From the NCBI GenBank assembly GCA_017436185.1, contig JAFSDP010000005.1:62001-126000 (forward strand): a DNA stretch of 64,000 bases, given 5' to 3'. This document shows positions 32,208 to 40,087 of the stretch, in pieces (positions within the stretch are counted from its first letter, which is position 1; the number at the start of each line of letters is the position of its first letter). The notes beneath the pieces were generated by a model, which saw nothing but the letters and a program-made list of their open reading frames with translations, was not told where the DNA came from and did no database searches. A program made the position numbers and the translations under genes. This DNA is from Alistipes sp. GTDB taxonomy: Bacteria > Bacteroidota > Bacteroidia > Bacteroidales > Rikenellaceae.

Positions 32208-34564
32208 TCGACCAACGCCGTGCCGATCTGGCCTCCGACGAGGTGCAGATTCCGCCCATTGCCCAACCGCTGGTGCAGGACATCGAGGCGGCCCGTGTGG
32301 GGCGTCGTCTGAAACTCAAGCTGCCTGCCACCCCAACCAACGACCGCCTCTTTGGTTTTGGCCGAGACCCCGAGTCGGCCGACCGATTCAACCGGCAGTT
32401 GCACCGTGCCGAGTTGCACCACGAAGGGGCACTGCTGATGGCGGGTGTGGTCAGCCTCGAGAGCAGCTCACTCAAAGCGGGTTACACGATTCTTATTCGG
32501 GAGGGCGGTGTCGATTGGGCCGAGGTGATTGCCCATAAACCCCTGCGCAGCCTGGCGATGAACTGCACCACGCTTCTCACCCCCACCGCCATTGTCGAAG
32601 GGTGGAGTAACCTCAGCCCTGTCAAATTCTTCCCAGTGCAGCGTGACAGCTACGCCGAGGAGAGCTCATCGAGCGACCTGCAGCCCAAGGAGCGTGTGAT
32701 GACCACCGACGATTACTACCCGTTCCTTGCCGTCGAGCCGATGGTGCAGCAAATCTTCAAGGAGGCGGGCTACACCGTCGAGAGCGAGTTCCTCCGCTCG
32801 CCCCTCTTCCGCTCGCTCTATATGAGTGGTGCTTATGCTACGACCGACACCTCCGCAGCCCGCAATCGGATGGGGTTTCTGGCCCGCAGACTAACCTCCG
32901 TGACGGCCGAGTCGGACTACTTCGGGCGTGTCTATGCCGACCCCTCGGCCCCCTTCAACTCGGTGGGCAATCTGGTCGAGACGGCCACCCCCTATCAGCT
33001 CGACGAGGATGGCGTGGCGGTGCAGGGACTCTACGCCAACGGCAACTGCTTCTCGATGGAGGAGGGCCGTATCCTCTTTCGACCCCTCTCCTCGGTACGG
33101 GTGGCCTTTGAGTACTACCTCAAATACACCACCGACCACTACATCTACACCCGTGATCGACTGCTCGGCTTCGACAGTTTCTACGGTGGCGTGGGCAGCT
33201 TGATGAACTTCGGTCTGACGAATCGCTATGTGGATCATCGCAACGATTTGGCCCTGAATCGTCGCTACCTGGTGGTGGTCTTCAACCACTCGGAGGGGGC
33301 TCAATATCGGCTGACCTACACCGTCGATGGGGTGAGCGGCGTGGAGTTGGCCACCTTTCACCACCGCAGTACCCACTGCACCACCTCGGCCTCGGCCACA
33401 ACCCTTTCTGATCCCCGCTTGGAGGTGCTCAACGCCGAGGGCGTGTGGGAGGAGTACACCGACGATTGGGCCCTCTACGACGGCCATCTGGAGGAGCGAG
33501 GCCAAACCCTTGTCGAGGTGAGGCTGACCACCCCCGTCGAGGAACTTACACCCGACAAACCCAAGTACTTCGACCGCATCTTCTTCGAAGGGGCTGCCGT
33601 GGGGTTGTCGATGACCCTGTCGAAGGAGTGCGCCATCCGTCCCATCTTCAGCGCTACGCCGAGCTACGGCACCACTCTCACCTTCGAAGATGTGGCACGC
33701 CATCAGGCGCAACAAATCGATCTTCTCACCGCCCTGGCTCACCTCTTTAACCTCCGCTTCGTCACCGACCACCAGCGACGCGTGGTGCGCATCGAGCCTT
33801 ACGACGACTTTGTCGCTCAAGCCCCCGAGGTGGATTGGAGCCATAGGGTCGAGTTGGGCGAGGCGGTCATCTTGAGCGATACGGCCTCGACACTCGCCGA
33901 GCAGATGACCCTCTGCTACCAAAGTGGCGACGGGCCTGTTGTGCGCCTAGAAAACGAGGAGAACAAAACCTTCGCAAGTTGGAGCTATCAGCCTGATAGT
34001 TACGCCGTAGCGCAGGGCGAACGAACGGTACGAAACCCCCTCTTTCACCCCTCGTTGTCGAGCATCAACCACTACGCCAATGCCCCTTCGGCACGACTGC
34101 TGGTGGCGGGCGACCGCACCTTGGAGGAGGAGGAGTCCTGCCTGCCGCTCACTATTCGATTGGTCAGCTATCGGGGCTTGCAACCCCTGCCCGAGGGGGA
34201 GAAATGGGGCTTCCCGCTCTTTGACAATCGCTATCCGCTCATCTGCTTTCACCTGCCACCCACCGAGACCGAAGAGGAGGGCTTTACCCTCTGTTTTGAC
34301 GATCGTGACGGAGTCCCGGGGCTGAATCGCTTCTGGAAGCAGACGTGGCGGGAGGTGGCCGAGGCGGGGCAACTCGCCCTGACGCTGCGCCTGGCACCCC
34401 ACGAGTGGGAGCAACTCACCACCGAAGAGGGCCACACCACCCTGCTCTCGACCATTCGGGTTTGCACCCCCGAGGGCCATTGTCGAGGCCGCTTTGTCGA
34501 GGTGGGTCCCTACGATGCCAAGCGTCATCTGTTGCGTTGTACCCTGCAATGTATTGAGCGATGA
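32195..34564 (+). CDS. Phage tail/baseplate-like protein, 789 residues
   Basis: Start at ATG 32195 (MELLIDQRRADLASDEVQIPP), just inside the previous gene's end. The N-terminal 150 residues (LKLKLPATPTNDRLFGFGRDP...GALLMAGVVSLESSSLKAGYTILIREGG) match the layout of Bacteroidetes phage tail-tip proteins, where a small-domain 'x-x-G-x-x-x-L' core follows a stretch naming positions of a neighbouring subunit. The remainder is beta-rich with no membrane helix. A structural role at a tail tip or adsorption apparatus is likely. It ends with a four-base overlap (ATGA) into the next gene. Confidence 0.5.
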   Translation: MELLIDQRRADLASDEVQIPPIAQPLVQDIEAARVGRRLKLKLPATPTNDRLFGFGRDPESADRFNRQLHRAELHHEGALLMAGVVSLESSSLKAGYTILIREGGVDWAEVIAHKPLRSLAMNCTTLLTPTAIVEGWSNLSPVKFFPVQRDSYAEESSSSDLQPKERVMTTDDYYPFLAVEPMVQQIFKEAGYTVESEFLRSPLFRSLYMSGAYATTDTSAARNRMGFLARRLTSVTAESDYFGRVYADPSAPFNSVGNLVETATPYQLDEDGVAVQGLYANGNCFSMEEGRILFRPLSSVRVAFEYYLKYTTDHYIYTRDRLLGFDSFYGGVGSLMNFGLTNRYVDHRNDLALNRRYLVVVFNHSEGAQYRLTYTVDGVSGVELATFHHRSTHCTTSASATTLSDPRLEVLNAEGVWEEYTDDWALYDGHLEERGQTLVEVRLTTPVEELTPDKPKYFDRIFFEGAAVGLSMTLSKECAIRPIFSATPSYGTTLTFEDVARHQAQQIDLLTALAHLFNLRFVTDHQRRVVRIEPYDDFVAQAPEVDWSHRVELGEAVILSDTASTLAEQMTLCYQSGDGPVVRLENEENKTFASWSYQPDSYAVAQGERTVRNPLFHPSLSSINHYANAPSARLLVAGDRTLEEEESCLPLTIRLVSYRGLQPLPEGEKWGFPLFDNRYPLICFHLPPTETEEEGFTLCFDDRDGVPGLNRFWKQTWREVAEAGQLALTLRLAPHEWEQLTTEEGHTTLLSTIRVCTPEGHCRGRFVEVGPYDAKRHLLRCTLQCIER

Positions 34565-34812
34565 AGCGGCTCGAAGAACACCTCGCCCAAGAGCTTGCGG
34601 CTCGCCTGCCTCGGGGTCGGCAGGCAGCCATCGAGGAGTTGGTGCGTCTGGGGCTGATCGACCTGCATCGGGTCGAGGAGTTGCTGCTCAAGGAGGAGGT
34701 ACTGCAACACATCCGCCGAGGCGAACGGGTGGTCGATGCCCTGATGCTGGCCGCCTCCACCTTCTGTTGCTCTTACGAAAAGGCCCGCCACATCTATTAC
34801 AAAAAACCTTAA
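34561..34812 (+). CDS. Small helical protein of the phage-derived operon
   Basis: 83 aa, mostly helical and charged (KRLEEHLAQELAARLPRGRQ, AAIEELVRLGLIDLHRVEELLLKEEVL). It resembles a small DNA-binding or assembly factor, but no family is recognised. It overlaps the tail-like gene by four bases and precedes the protease gene by 17, so translation is likely coupled. A small-terminase role cannot be excluded, yet no large terminase is present. Confidence 0.55.
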   Translation: MKRLEEHLAQELAARLPRGRQAAIEELVRLGLIDLHRVEELLLKEEVLQHIRRGERVVDALMLAASTFCCSYEKARHIYYKKP

Positions 34813-34829
34813 AACGCAAACCAAACGCT

Positions 34830-35699
34830 ATGCAAAACCAAATTTCAATCAAAAACGAAGCCTCAGTCTGCCTCATCGAAATCGAGGGAACGATTGGCGT
34901 GCCCGAGGAGTGGCAGTTCGAAGATCCCGACACCCGTGTGGCCACCTACGAACGCTTCCGTGAGACGGTGCAGCGCATTGCCGCCGTCGAGGCCGAGGAG
35001 GTGATCGTCTCGATTCGTTCGACGGGTGGCGATGTGAATGATGCCCTGCTCATCCACGATGCCCTCCGTACGCTTAAGGGCAAGGTGACCACCCGCTGTT
35101 ACGGTTACACCGCCTCGGCCGCCACCATCATCGCCCAGGCCGCCTCGGAGGGGTGCCGCCAACTCTCGCCCAACGCCCTCTATCTGATCCATCGTGCCAC
35201 CTGCTCGACCGAGGGTAATGCCGACGACCTGACGGCCCAAATCGCCCTCTTGCAGGCCACCGACGAGCGTCTGGCCTCGCTCTATGCCGACCGCTCGGGG
35301 CAGCCCCGTGAGCAGTTCGAGGCCCTGATGGCCGAGAACGGCGGCGATGGACGTTGGCTCTCGCCCGACGAGGCGATTGCCGCCGGCTTGGCCGATACGG
35401 TCATCGGGGCGGAGGAGCAGCCCAAGCCCACCCTCACCGAGAACATCAAGCGTGGCTTGGCCCGCCTGAAGGCCGCCATCCGAATGGAGCGGGAGGAGCT
35501 GCCCTCGGAGCGAATCAATGTCCGAGGCCTCGACCGCCCTCAGGTGTTGCGTGAACGCATTGCCGCCTTGGCCGAGGAGCAACGCCGACTCTCGCCCACC
35601 CGCACAACCGAAATCGAGGACCCCTCGTATGGGGATCAGACCCTCACGGCCAACGAGTTGGCCTACAACCGCGATGCACAGGCCTTTCGCAACCGCTAA
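34830..35699 (+). CDS. Clp-like phage head maturation protease
   Basis: 289 aa. The first 180 residues are a ClpP/SppA-like serine protease domain: VIVSIRSTGGDVNDALLIHDAL, then CYGYTASAATIIAQAASEG with the nucleophile Ser, and LYLIHRATC with the catalytic His. Such proteins cut the scaffold or capsid during head assembly in HK97-type phages. The last 100 residues are charged and helical, like a scaffold tail (RLKAAIRMEREELPSERINVRGLDRPQVLRERIAALAEEQRR). The position directly before the capsid gene is the usual one. Confidence 0.82.
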   Translation: MQNQISIKNEASVCLIEIEGTIGVPEEWQFEDPDTRVATYERFRETVQRIAAVEAEEVIVSIRSTGGDVNDALLIHDALRTLKGKVTTRCYGYTASAATIIAQAASEGCRQLSPNALYLIHRATCSTEGNADDLTAQIALLQATDERLASLYADRSGQPREQFEALMAENGGDGRWLSPDEAIAAGLADTVIGAEEQPKPTLTENIKRGLARLKAAIRMEREELPSERINVRGLDRPQVLRERIAALAEEQRRLSPTRTTEIEDPSYGDQTLTANELAYNRDAQAFRNR

Positions 35700-35754
35700 C
35701 GGCCTCATCCCCCCCCCAAAACAGACTACAAACCCTAAAAAAACAGAACAGACT

Positions 35755-36729
35755 ATGAACTACATTGAAACTGCAAAGCAGTACACCGGTAACGACGTTG
35801 AGCAGCTCTTCTTCCGTCCGATGCTGACCGGTGCATCGGCCGACGAGCTGGGTATCCGCATCCTCTACAATATGCCCCTGCCGACCACCGTGCAGCTGCT
35901 CGATGGCGAGCGCATCGCCCTGAAGAAGTACACCGAGGCGGGCTGGACGGGTGGCAACCCCTCGACCAAGTACCAGAAGAGCATCCCGATGGAGCGTGTC
36001 AAGGCCGAGATGGCCTTCTCGGCAGCCGACTACTTCTCGCTCGTCTATGAGCACATCTCGGGCCGTGCGGATGTCAATATGCAGGACCTGACGGGTACCA
36101 TCCTCGAGCAGGCCGAGACCGAGCTCTTCAAGAAGTGCATCCGTGAGAACCTGCGTGCCACGATGTGGTTGGGCGACACGAGCCGCACGTCGGGCTTCAA
36201 CACCTTCAACGGCCTCTTGACCAGCATCAAGTCGGCTGTCGAGGATGAGATGATCACCAGCATCCCGTTGCAGGGCTCGCCCTCGACCCCCGAGGCGGTT
36301 GTAGAGCTCTTCGACGACCTCTGGCAGCAGGCCGACCACCGTCTGCAGGATGCCCGCCAGGAGGGTCAGCTGGCCTTCTACGTCACCTCGCAGATCTACT
36401 ACCTCTACGAGAAGTACCTCGACAAGATGGGGGTTGAAAGCTCCTTCACGACCACCGTCGAAGGACGTCCGACGCTGGCCTACCACGGCATCCCCGTCAT
36501 CGACGTGCGTCTGGGTGCCTACCTGGGCAGTACCAACGTTCACAAGGAGTTTGCCCTCCTGACCGACCGTCGCAACCTGGTGTTGGCTGTCAATACGGCC
36601 GATATGCCCGGCAACGAGGTGCGTATGTGGTACAACCCCGACGAGATGGAGAACCGTCAGCGTGCCGTCTTTATGGCCGGTACCGAGATTCTGGACGAGC
36701 GAATGTTGATCTACGCTTACGTTGCGTAG
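35755..36729 (+). CDS. Major capsid protein (HK97-like)
   Basis: 324 aa. After an N-terminal arm, the middle holds SIPMERVKAEMAFSAADYFSLVYEHISGRADVNMQDLTGTILEQAETELFKKC (long helix and the P-domain), and the C-terminal half has QEGQLAFYVTSQIYYLYEKYL, TLAYHGIPVIDVRLG and NVHKEFALLTDRRNLVLAVN, the strand order of an HK97-fold capsid. It is isolated by a 55-base gap before and a hairpin after it. I did not recognise a close relative; the assignment is by fold pattern and neighbours. Confidence 0.72.
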   Translation: MNYIETAKQYTGNDVEQLFFRPMLTGASADELGIRILYNMPLPTTVQLLDGERIALKKYTEAGWTGGNPSTKYQKSIPMERVKAEMAFSAADYFSLVYEHISGRADVNMQDLTGTILEQAETELFKKCIRENLRATMWLGDTSRTSGFNTFNGLLTSIKSAVEDEMITSIPLQGSPSTPEAVVELFDDLWQQADHRLQDARQEGQLAFYVTSQIYYLYEKYLDKMGVESSFTTTVEGRPTLAYHGIPVIDVRLGAYLGSTNVHKEFALLTDRRNLVLAVNTADMPGNEVRMWYNPDEMENRQRAVFMAGTEILDERMLIYAYVA

Positions 36730-36744
36730 CGCCACCCCGAAAAA

Positions 36745-36771
36745 GGCTCTGCGGCTAAAAGTCGCAGAGCC
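36745..36771 (+). terminator. Hairpin after the capsid gene
   Basis: GGCTCTGCG and CGCAGAGCC form a nine-pair stem with loop GCTAAAAGT; no T-run follows. It would act as a processing or decay barrier giving more capsid than portal mRNA, rather than as a full terminator. Confidence 0.65.
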
Positions 36772-36802
36772 ATCCATTCATCGAACCTAAAACAGATTAG
36801 CT

Positions 36803-38029
36803 ATGTCTAATGAGCAAAAACCCAAACTGCGTACCATAGCGGTGGCCAACTCGTCGGACCCCTATCTGTGGTCGGGGCGCAAGGTCGAAAGCCGTCACTT
36901 CTGGCGTTGGGGCGACGATAACAACCTCCCTCGGGCCTTGGCTCTGATGGCCCGCCGCTCGACCATCCACCGCCGCATCATCAACGACAAGGCCGACTAC
37001 ATCGCCGGCAAGGGGTGCGTATGCGACGGACAGCAGGAGCCGCTGCTCGAGGCCTTCCTTCGCTCGGTCAATGGCACGGGCGAGACGATGCGTCAGCTGC
37101 TGCACCACCTGGCCTACGACAAGGCCCTTTTCGGCAACGCCTTTATGGAGGTGGTGACCACGCCCCAACACGCTACGCTCGCCCTCTACCACCTCGACGC
37201 CTCGCATTGCCGCCTGGCTCGTGACTCGAAGCACGTCATCCTCCACCACGATTGGAGCGATTTTCGCCCTTCGGAGGGGCAGACGCTCCCCCTCTATCCG
37301 CTCTTTGAGCAGCAATCCGACGGCACACTGCGCTCGGTGGTCCACTACAAGGATTACGAGCCGATGTTCGACCACTACGGCGTGCCCGCATACATCGCCG
37401 GTATGAATGTCTCGGCCATCGCCTACAAGACCGATCGATGGAACATTGCCCGTCTGGACAACTCGTTTCAGCTCTCGGGTGTGATGATGCTCGACTCGAC
37501 CGTCTCGACCGATGCCGAGGCGGAGCGCATCGTACGGCTGGCCGAGGAGAAGTTTGCCGGCAACCCCGGGCAGGTGATGTTTGTCATTCGCGATGGGGCG
37601 GAGGAGGACAACTCCCGCTTCATCCCCATCACCGCCCAGAACGAGGGCGATTGGCAGGTCCTGCACGAACAGGCCGTCTCGGACATGGTGGTGGCCCACT
37701 CGTGGTTCCGCTCGTTGAGCGGGCTGGACTACGGCTCGGGCTTCAACACCGAGCGCATCCTGCACGAATACGAGGTGGCCCTCAATACGGTCATCCTGGC
37801 CGAGCAGGCCGAGCTGTTGGAGCCGATTCGTGAGGTGGTAGAGCGGGTGCTGGGGTGCGATTGTTCGACCCTCGAAATCATCAACCGTCCGCCTACCCGC
37901 TCGAAGCCCATCTATATGAAGGTGTGGGAGGCCCGCAAGGCCGATGGCCTGTCGTACGACGAGGAGGATGAGCGTCAGCAGCAGTTCCTGTCCGAGATTA
38001 CGAAGTACAACATCAAATCAATCAACTAA
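36803..38029 (+). CDS. Phage portal protein
   Basis: 408 aa. The N-terminus FWRWGDDNNLPRALALMARRSTIHRRIINDKADYIAGKGC is a clear portal signature (W-G-D-D-N, then a patch of conserved residues). Later parts (HHLAYDKALFGNAFMEVVTT, YHLDASHCRLARDS, QAVSDMVVAHSWFRSLSGLDYGSGFNTERILHEYEVALNTVIL) fit the portal wing and clip. It is the dodecameric DNA channel at one head vertex. It should not be needed without a packaging motor, which makes its retention notable. Confidence 0.8.
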   Translation: MSNEQKPKLRTIAVANSSDPYLWSGRKVESRHFWRWGDDNNLPRALALMARRSTIHRRIINDKADYIAGKGCVCDGQQEPLLEAFLRSVNGTGETMRQLLHHLAYDKALFGNAFMEVVTTPQHATLALYHLDASHCRLARDSKHVILHHDWSDFRPSEGQTLPLYPLFEQQSDGTLRSVVHYKDYEPMFDHYGVPAYIAGMNVSAIAYKTDRWNIARLDNSFQLSGVMMLDSTVSTDAEAERIVRLAEEKFAGNPGQVMFVIRDGAEEDNSRFIPITAQNEGDWQVLHEQAVSDMVVAHSWFRSLSGLDYGSGFNTERILHEYEVALNTVILAEQAELLEPIREVVERVLGCDCSTLEIINRPPTRSKPIYMKVWEARKADGLSYDEEDERQQQFLSEITKYNIKSIN

Positions 38030-38031
38030 TT

Positions 38032-38505
38032 ATGGCAACATTGATAACCCCTTCCGAGGTGGCTCGTCTGGCCTTCCCCTCTGAGATGCAACCCGCCCAC
38101 GGAGCGATTCAGGAGGGCGACATCAAGGTCGCCGAGGAGTTTTGCCTGCTGCCCGTCATTGGTCGGCCGCTCTATGATCGGTTGTTGGAGGGCGACTACC
38201 GCGAGCTGCTCACCGAATACATCCTTGAGCCGCTGGCCCTCTGGGTACGCTCCCACATTCAGCCCCGCATCGACCTCCACTCCTCGCCCCTGGGCACGAT
38301 GGCACCGAAGTGCGACCACGGCTCCTCGGCCGACGCCTCGCAATGCCGTGCGCTGCAACGCTCGCTACGCTGCGAAGCCCGCCAAATGCTCTTGCGTTTG
38401 ACTCGTCATCTGAACGACGAGGTGCAAAACTACCCCGAATACGACCCTAACCAAAACATCTTCAACCGAATTGCAGTTTATGGAGGCCTTGTACAAACTC
38501 TTTAG
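38032..38505 (+). CDS. Head-tail connector-like protein
   Basis: 157 aa, mostly helical, two bases after the portal gene. TPSEVARLAFPSEMQPAHGAIQEGDIKVAEEFCLLPVIGRPLYDRLLEG is the type of start seen in phage connector proteins (gp6-like) of Bacteroidetes. The C-terminal helix RALQRSLRCEARQMLLRLTRHLNDEV is rich in Arg and Leu. Position right after portal supports the call, and the C-terminus overlaps the holin gene. Confidence 0.6.
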   Translation: MATLITPSEVARLAFPSEMQPAHGAIQEGDIKVAEEFCLLPVIGRPLYDRLLEGDYRELLTEYILEPLALWVRSHIQPRIDLHSSPLGTMAPKCDHGSSADASQCRALQRSLRCEARQMLLRLTRHLNDEVQNYPEYDPNQNIFNRIAVYGGLVQTL

Positions 38506-38902
38506 CGGCGTAGCCGCTGCGCTGGTGGGACTCTTTGCTCCGCTGGCACCCTTGGTAACCGTCACCGTGCTCTTCATCGCCATCGACTTTGTATTGGGGG
38601 TGGTGGCCGACCGTGCGATGGCCCGCCGTGAGGGGCGTGCGTGGTACTTCGAGAGCCACCGTGCCCGCCAGACCGTCACGAAGGCGGCATTGGTGCTGAT
38701 CGCCCTGGCAATGGCCCACCTATTGGACCAATGTGTCCTGGAGTTTATGCACCTGAAGTTGGCGCACCTCTTTGCAGGCTTCACTTGTGGGGTGGAGTTG
38801 TGGTCCTTTATGGAAAATGCCGCCCAACTCTCCGATGCACCCCTCTTTCAATGGATGCGCCGCTACCTGCATCGCCGCATCGAACAACAGTTGGAGCGAT
38901 GA
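38480..38902 (+). CDS. Phage holin-like membrane protein
   Basis: 140 aa from ATG 38480 (MEALYKLFSGVAAALVGLF); an upstream ATG at 38471 is equally possible. It has three membrane helices (FSGVAAALVGLFAPLAPLVTVTVLFIAIDFVLGVVAD; TKAALVLIALAMAHLLDQCV; LKLAHLFAGFTCGVELWSF). Small multi-helix proteins next to a lysis enzyme in Bacteroidetes phages are annotated as holins. It overlaps the connector gene and ends in ATGA with the next gene. Confidence 0.75.
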   Translation: MEALYKLFSGVAAALVGLFAPLAPLVTVTVLFIAIDFVLGVVADRAMARREGRAWYFESHRARQTVTKAALVLIALAMAHLLDQCVLEFMHLKLAHLFAGFTCGVELWSFMENAAQLSDAPLFQWMRRYLHRRIEQQLER

Positions 38903-39318
38903 GTCGAGGATTAAGCAACAACAATCCGGGCAACATCCGTCGGGGCGGAGGCCACTTCAAGGGCGAACGCCTGCCCTCGCTCGACCCCGCCTTCAAGCAG
39001 TTTGAGACCATCGAGTGGGGCTATCGAGCGATGTTTGTCCTCTTGGACAACTACCGCCGTCGGCACGGCTTGCAGAGCATTCGTGAGATGATTCGTCGCT
39101 GGGCACCACCCGTCGAGAACGACACGGAGCGTTACATCCGTTTCGTGGCCCGAGCCGCCTCGCTGGACCCCGACCAACCAATCGATACCCGCAACCGCAG
39201 GATGATGATCCCCATTGTGGCGGCAATGTCCCGCATCGAAAACGGCGTACCCGCCCGCTTGTCGGAGGTCGAGGGTGGCTGGCAGCTCTTCCTCAAAGAC
39301 AAAAAGGGTTGTCCATAG
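38899..39318 (+). CDS. Structural protein P5-like (lysozyme-type) protein
   Basis: 139 aa from ATG 38899. SRGLSNNNPGNIRRGGGHFKGERLPS at the start is the hallmark of the structural protein P5 family, a lysozyme-like group common in Bacteroidetes prophages that probably cuts peptidoglycan; PAFKQFETIEWGYRAMFVLLDNYRRRHGLQSIREMIRRWAPPVENDTERYI is its core. There is no signal peptide, so release would depend on the holin next to it. Its stop codon lies in the loop of the terminator at 39301. Confidence 0.82.
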   Translation: MSRGLSNNNPGNIRRGGGHFKGERLPSLDPAFKQFETIEWGYRAMFVLLDNYRRRHGLQSIREMIRRWAPPVENDTERYIRFVARAASLDPDQPIDTRNRRMMIPIVAAMSRIENGVPARLSEVEGGWQLFLKDKKGCP

Positions 39319-39333
39319 CGGACAACCCTTTTC
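39301..39333 (+). terminator. Terminator of the phage-derived operon
   Basis: AAAAGGGTTGTCC and GGACAACCCTTTT form a perfect stem; the stop TAG of the P5-like gene (39316-39318) is in the loop. The following T-run ends the 8.3 kb unit. Confidence 0.9.
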
Positions 39334-39362
39334 GTGTGATGTGTTGTGACCAAAAGCTGCCG

Positions 39363-40055
39363 TTACTGCTTCTTTGCACGCTTCTTGTTCTTCTTCTCGG
39401 CCTTGGCCTTCTCAGCCTCGATGCGCTTGTACCACGCCTCACGCTCGGCCGTCAGGTCGTAGCCTCGCTTCGAGAGGTAGTTGTTGATGCGACCCTTGTA
39501 CTTGCCGAAGACCTCGTGCTTCTTGCGCGAACTCTCGGCATCGACGGCCAACTCACGAGCCTCCTTCAACCAGGTCAGAATCTGTGCCTTCTCCTCGTCG
39601 GTCAATGAGGGAATCATATCGCAGGTGGCCTTGTAGGTAACACCCACCACCCCGAAGGTCATTCCGTCCATCACCGCCTCGATCTGCTCCTCATTCAGGT
39701 AGAGGGCCAGCGTAGCGGGGTAGGCGAAGTGCGAGCGGTAGAGTTTCGAGTCGGCCTCCCAACGGGCAGTCTCCTGCATCGCCTTGCGCTCGTCGCCCGT
39801 CAGGGCTTTGGCAGCCTCCAACTTGGCATCACGCACCTCGTAGATGTCGTTCAACTCGAAGTAGCGGTTGGCAATGATGTGGGTCACCGCCTCGATGGCG
39901 GCCTGATCCTTGAGGCCCAGCTTATCGACAATTTTGGCCGAACGCTTCAAAATCGAAGCCACATAGGCCGTATCACGACCTTCGCTCTTCAGCTCCACGG
40001 CCGAGGCCGAGAGGGCAAAGCAGAGCGCCAGGGCTACAAATAACAACTTTTTCAT
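39363..40055 (-). CDS. DUF3826 domain protein of the pectin locus
   Basis: 230 aa from ATG 40055 (MKKLLFVALALCFALSASA); an upstream start overlaps the pectate lyase frame and is not used. A signal peptide precedes a helical domain: KTARY-free, with LKRSAKIVDKLGLKDQAAIEAVTHIIANRYFELNDIYEVRD typical of DUF3826, which is found almost only beside pectate lyases in Bacteroidetes. The C-terminal 50 residues are Lys/Arg/Ala-rich. It is the last gene of the pectate lyase operon. Role unknown, presumed periplasmic. Confidence 0.82.
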   Translation of the reverse strand: MKKLLFVALALCFALSASAVELKSEGRDTAYVASILKRSAKIVDKLGLKDQAAIEAVTHIIANRYFELNDIYEVRDAKLEAAKALTGDERKAMQETARWEADSKLYRSHFAYPATLALYLNEEQIEAVMDGMTFGVVGVTYKATCDMIPSLTDEEKAQILTWLKEARELAVDAESSRKKHEVFGKYKGRINNYLSKRGYDLTAEREAWYKRIEAEKAKAEKKNKKRAKKQ

Positions 40056-40087
40056 CTGTGGAGTGGGTTTTAGGGGTTGGAGATGCA

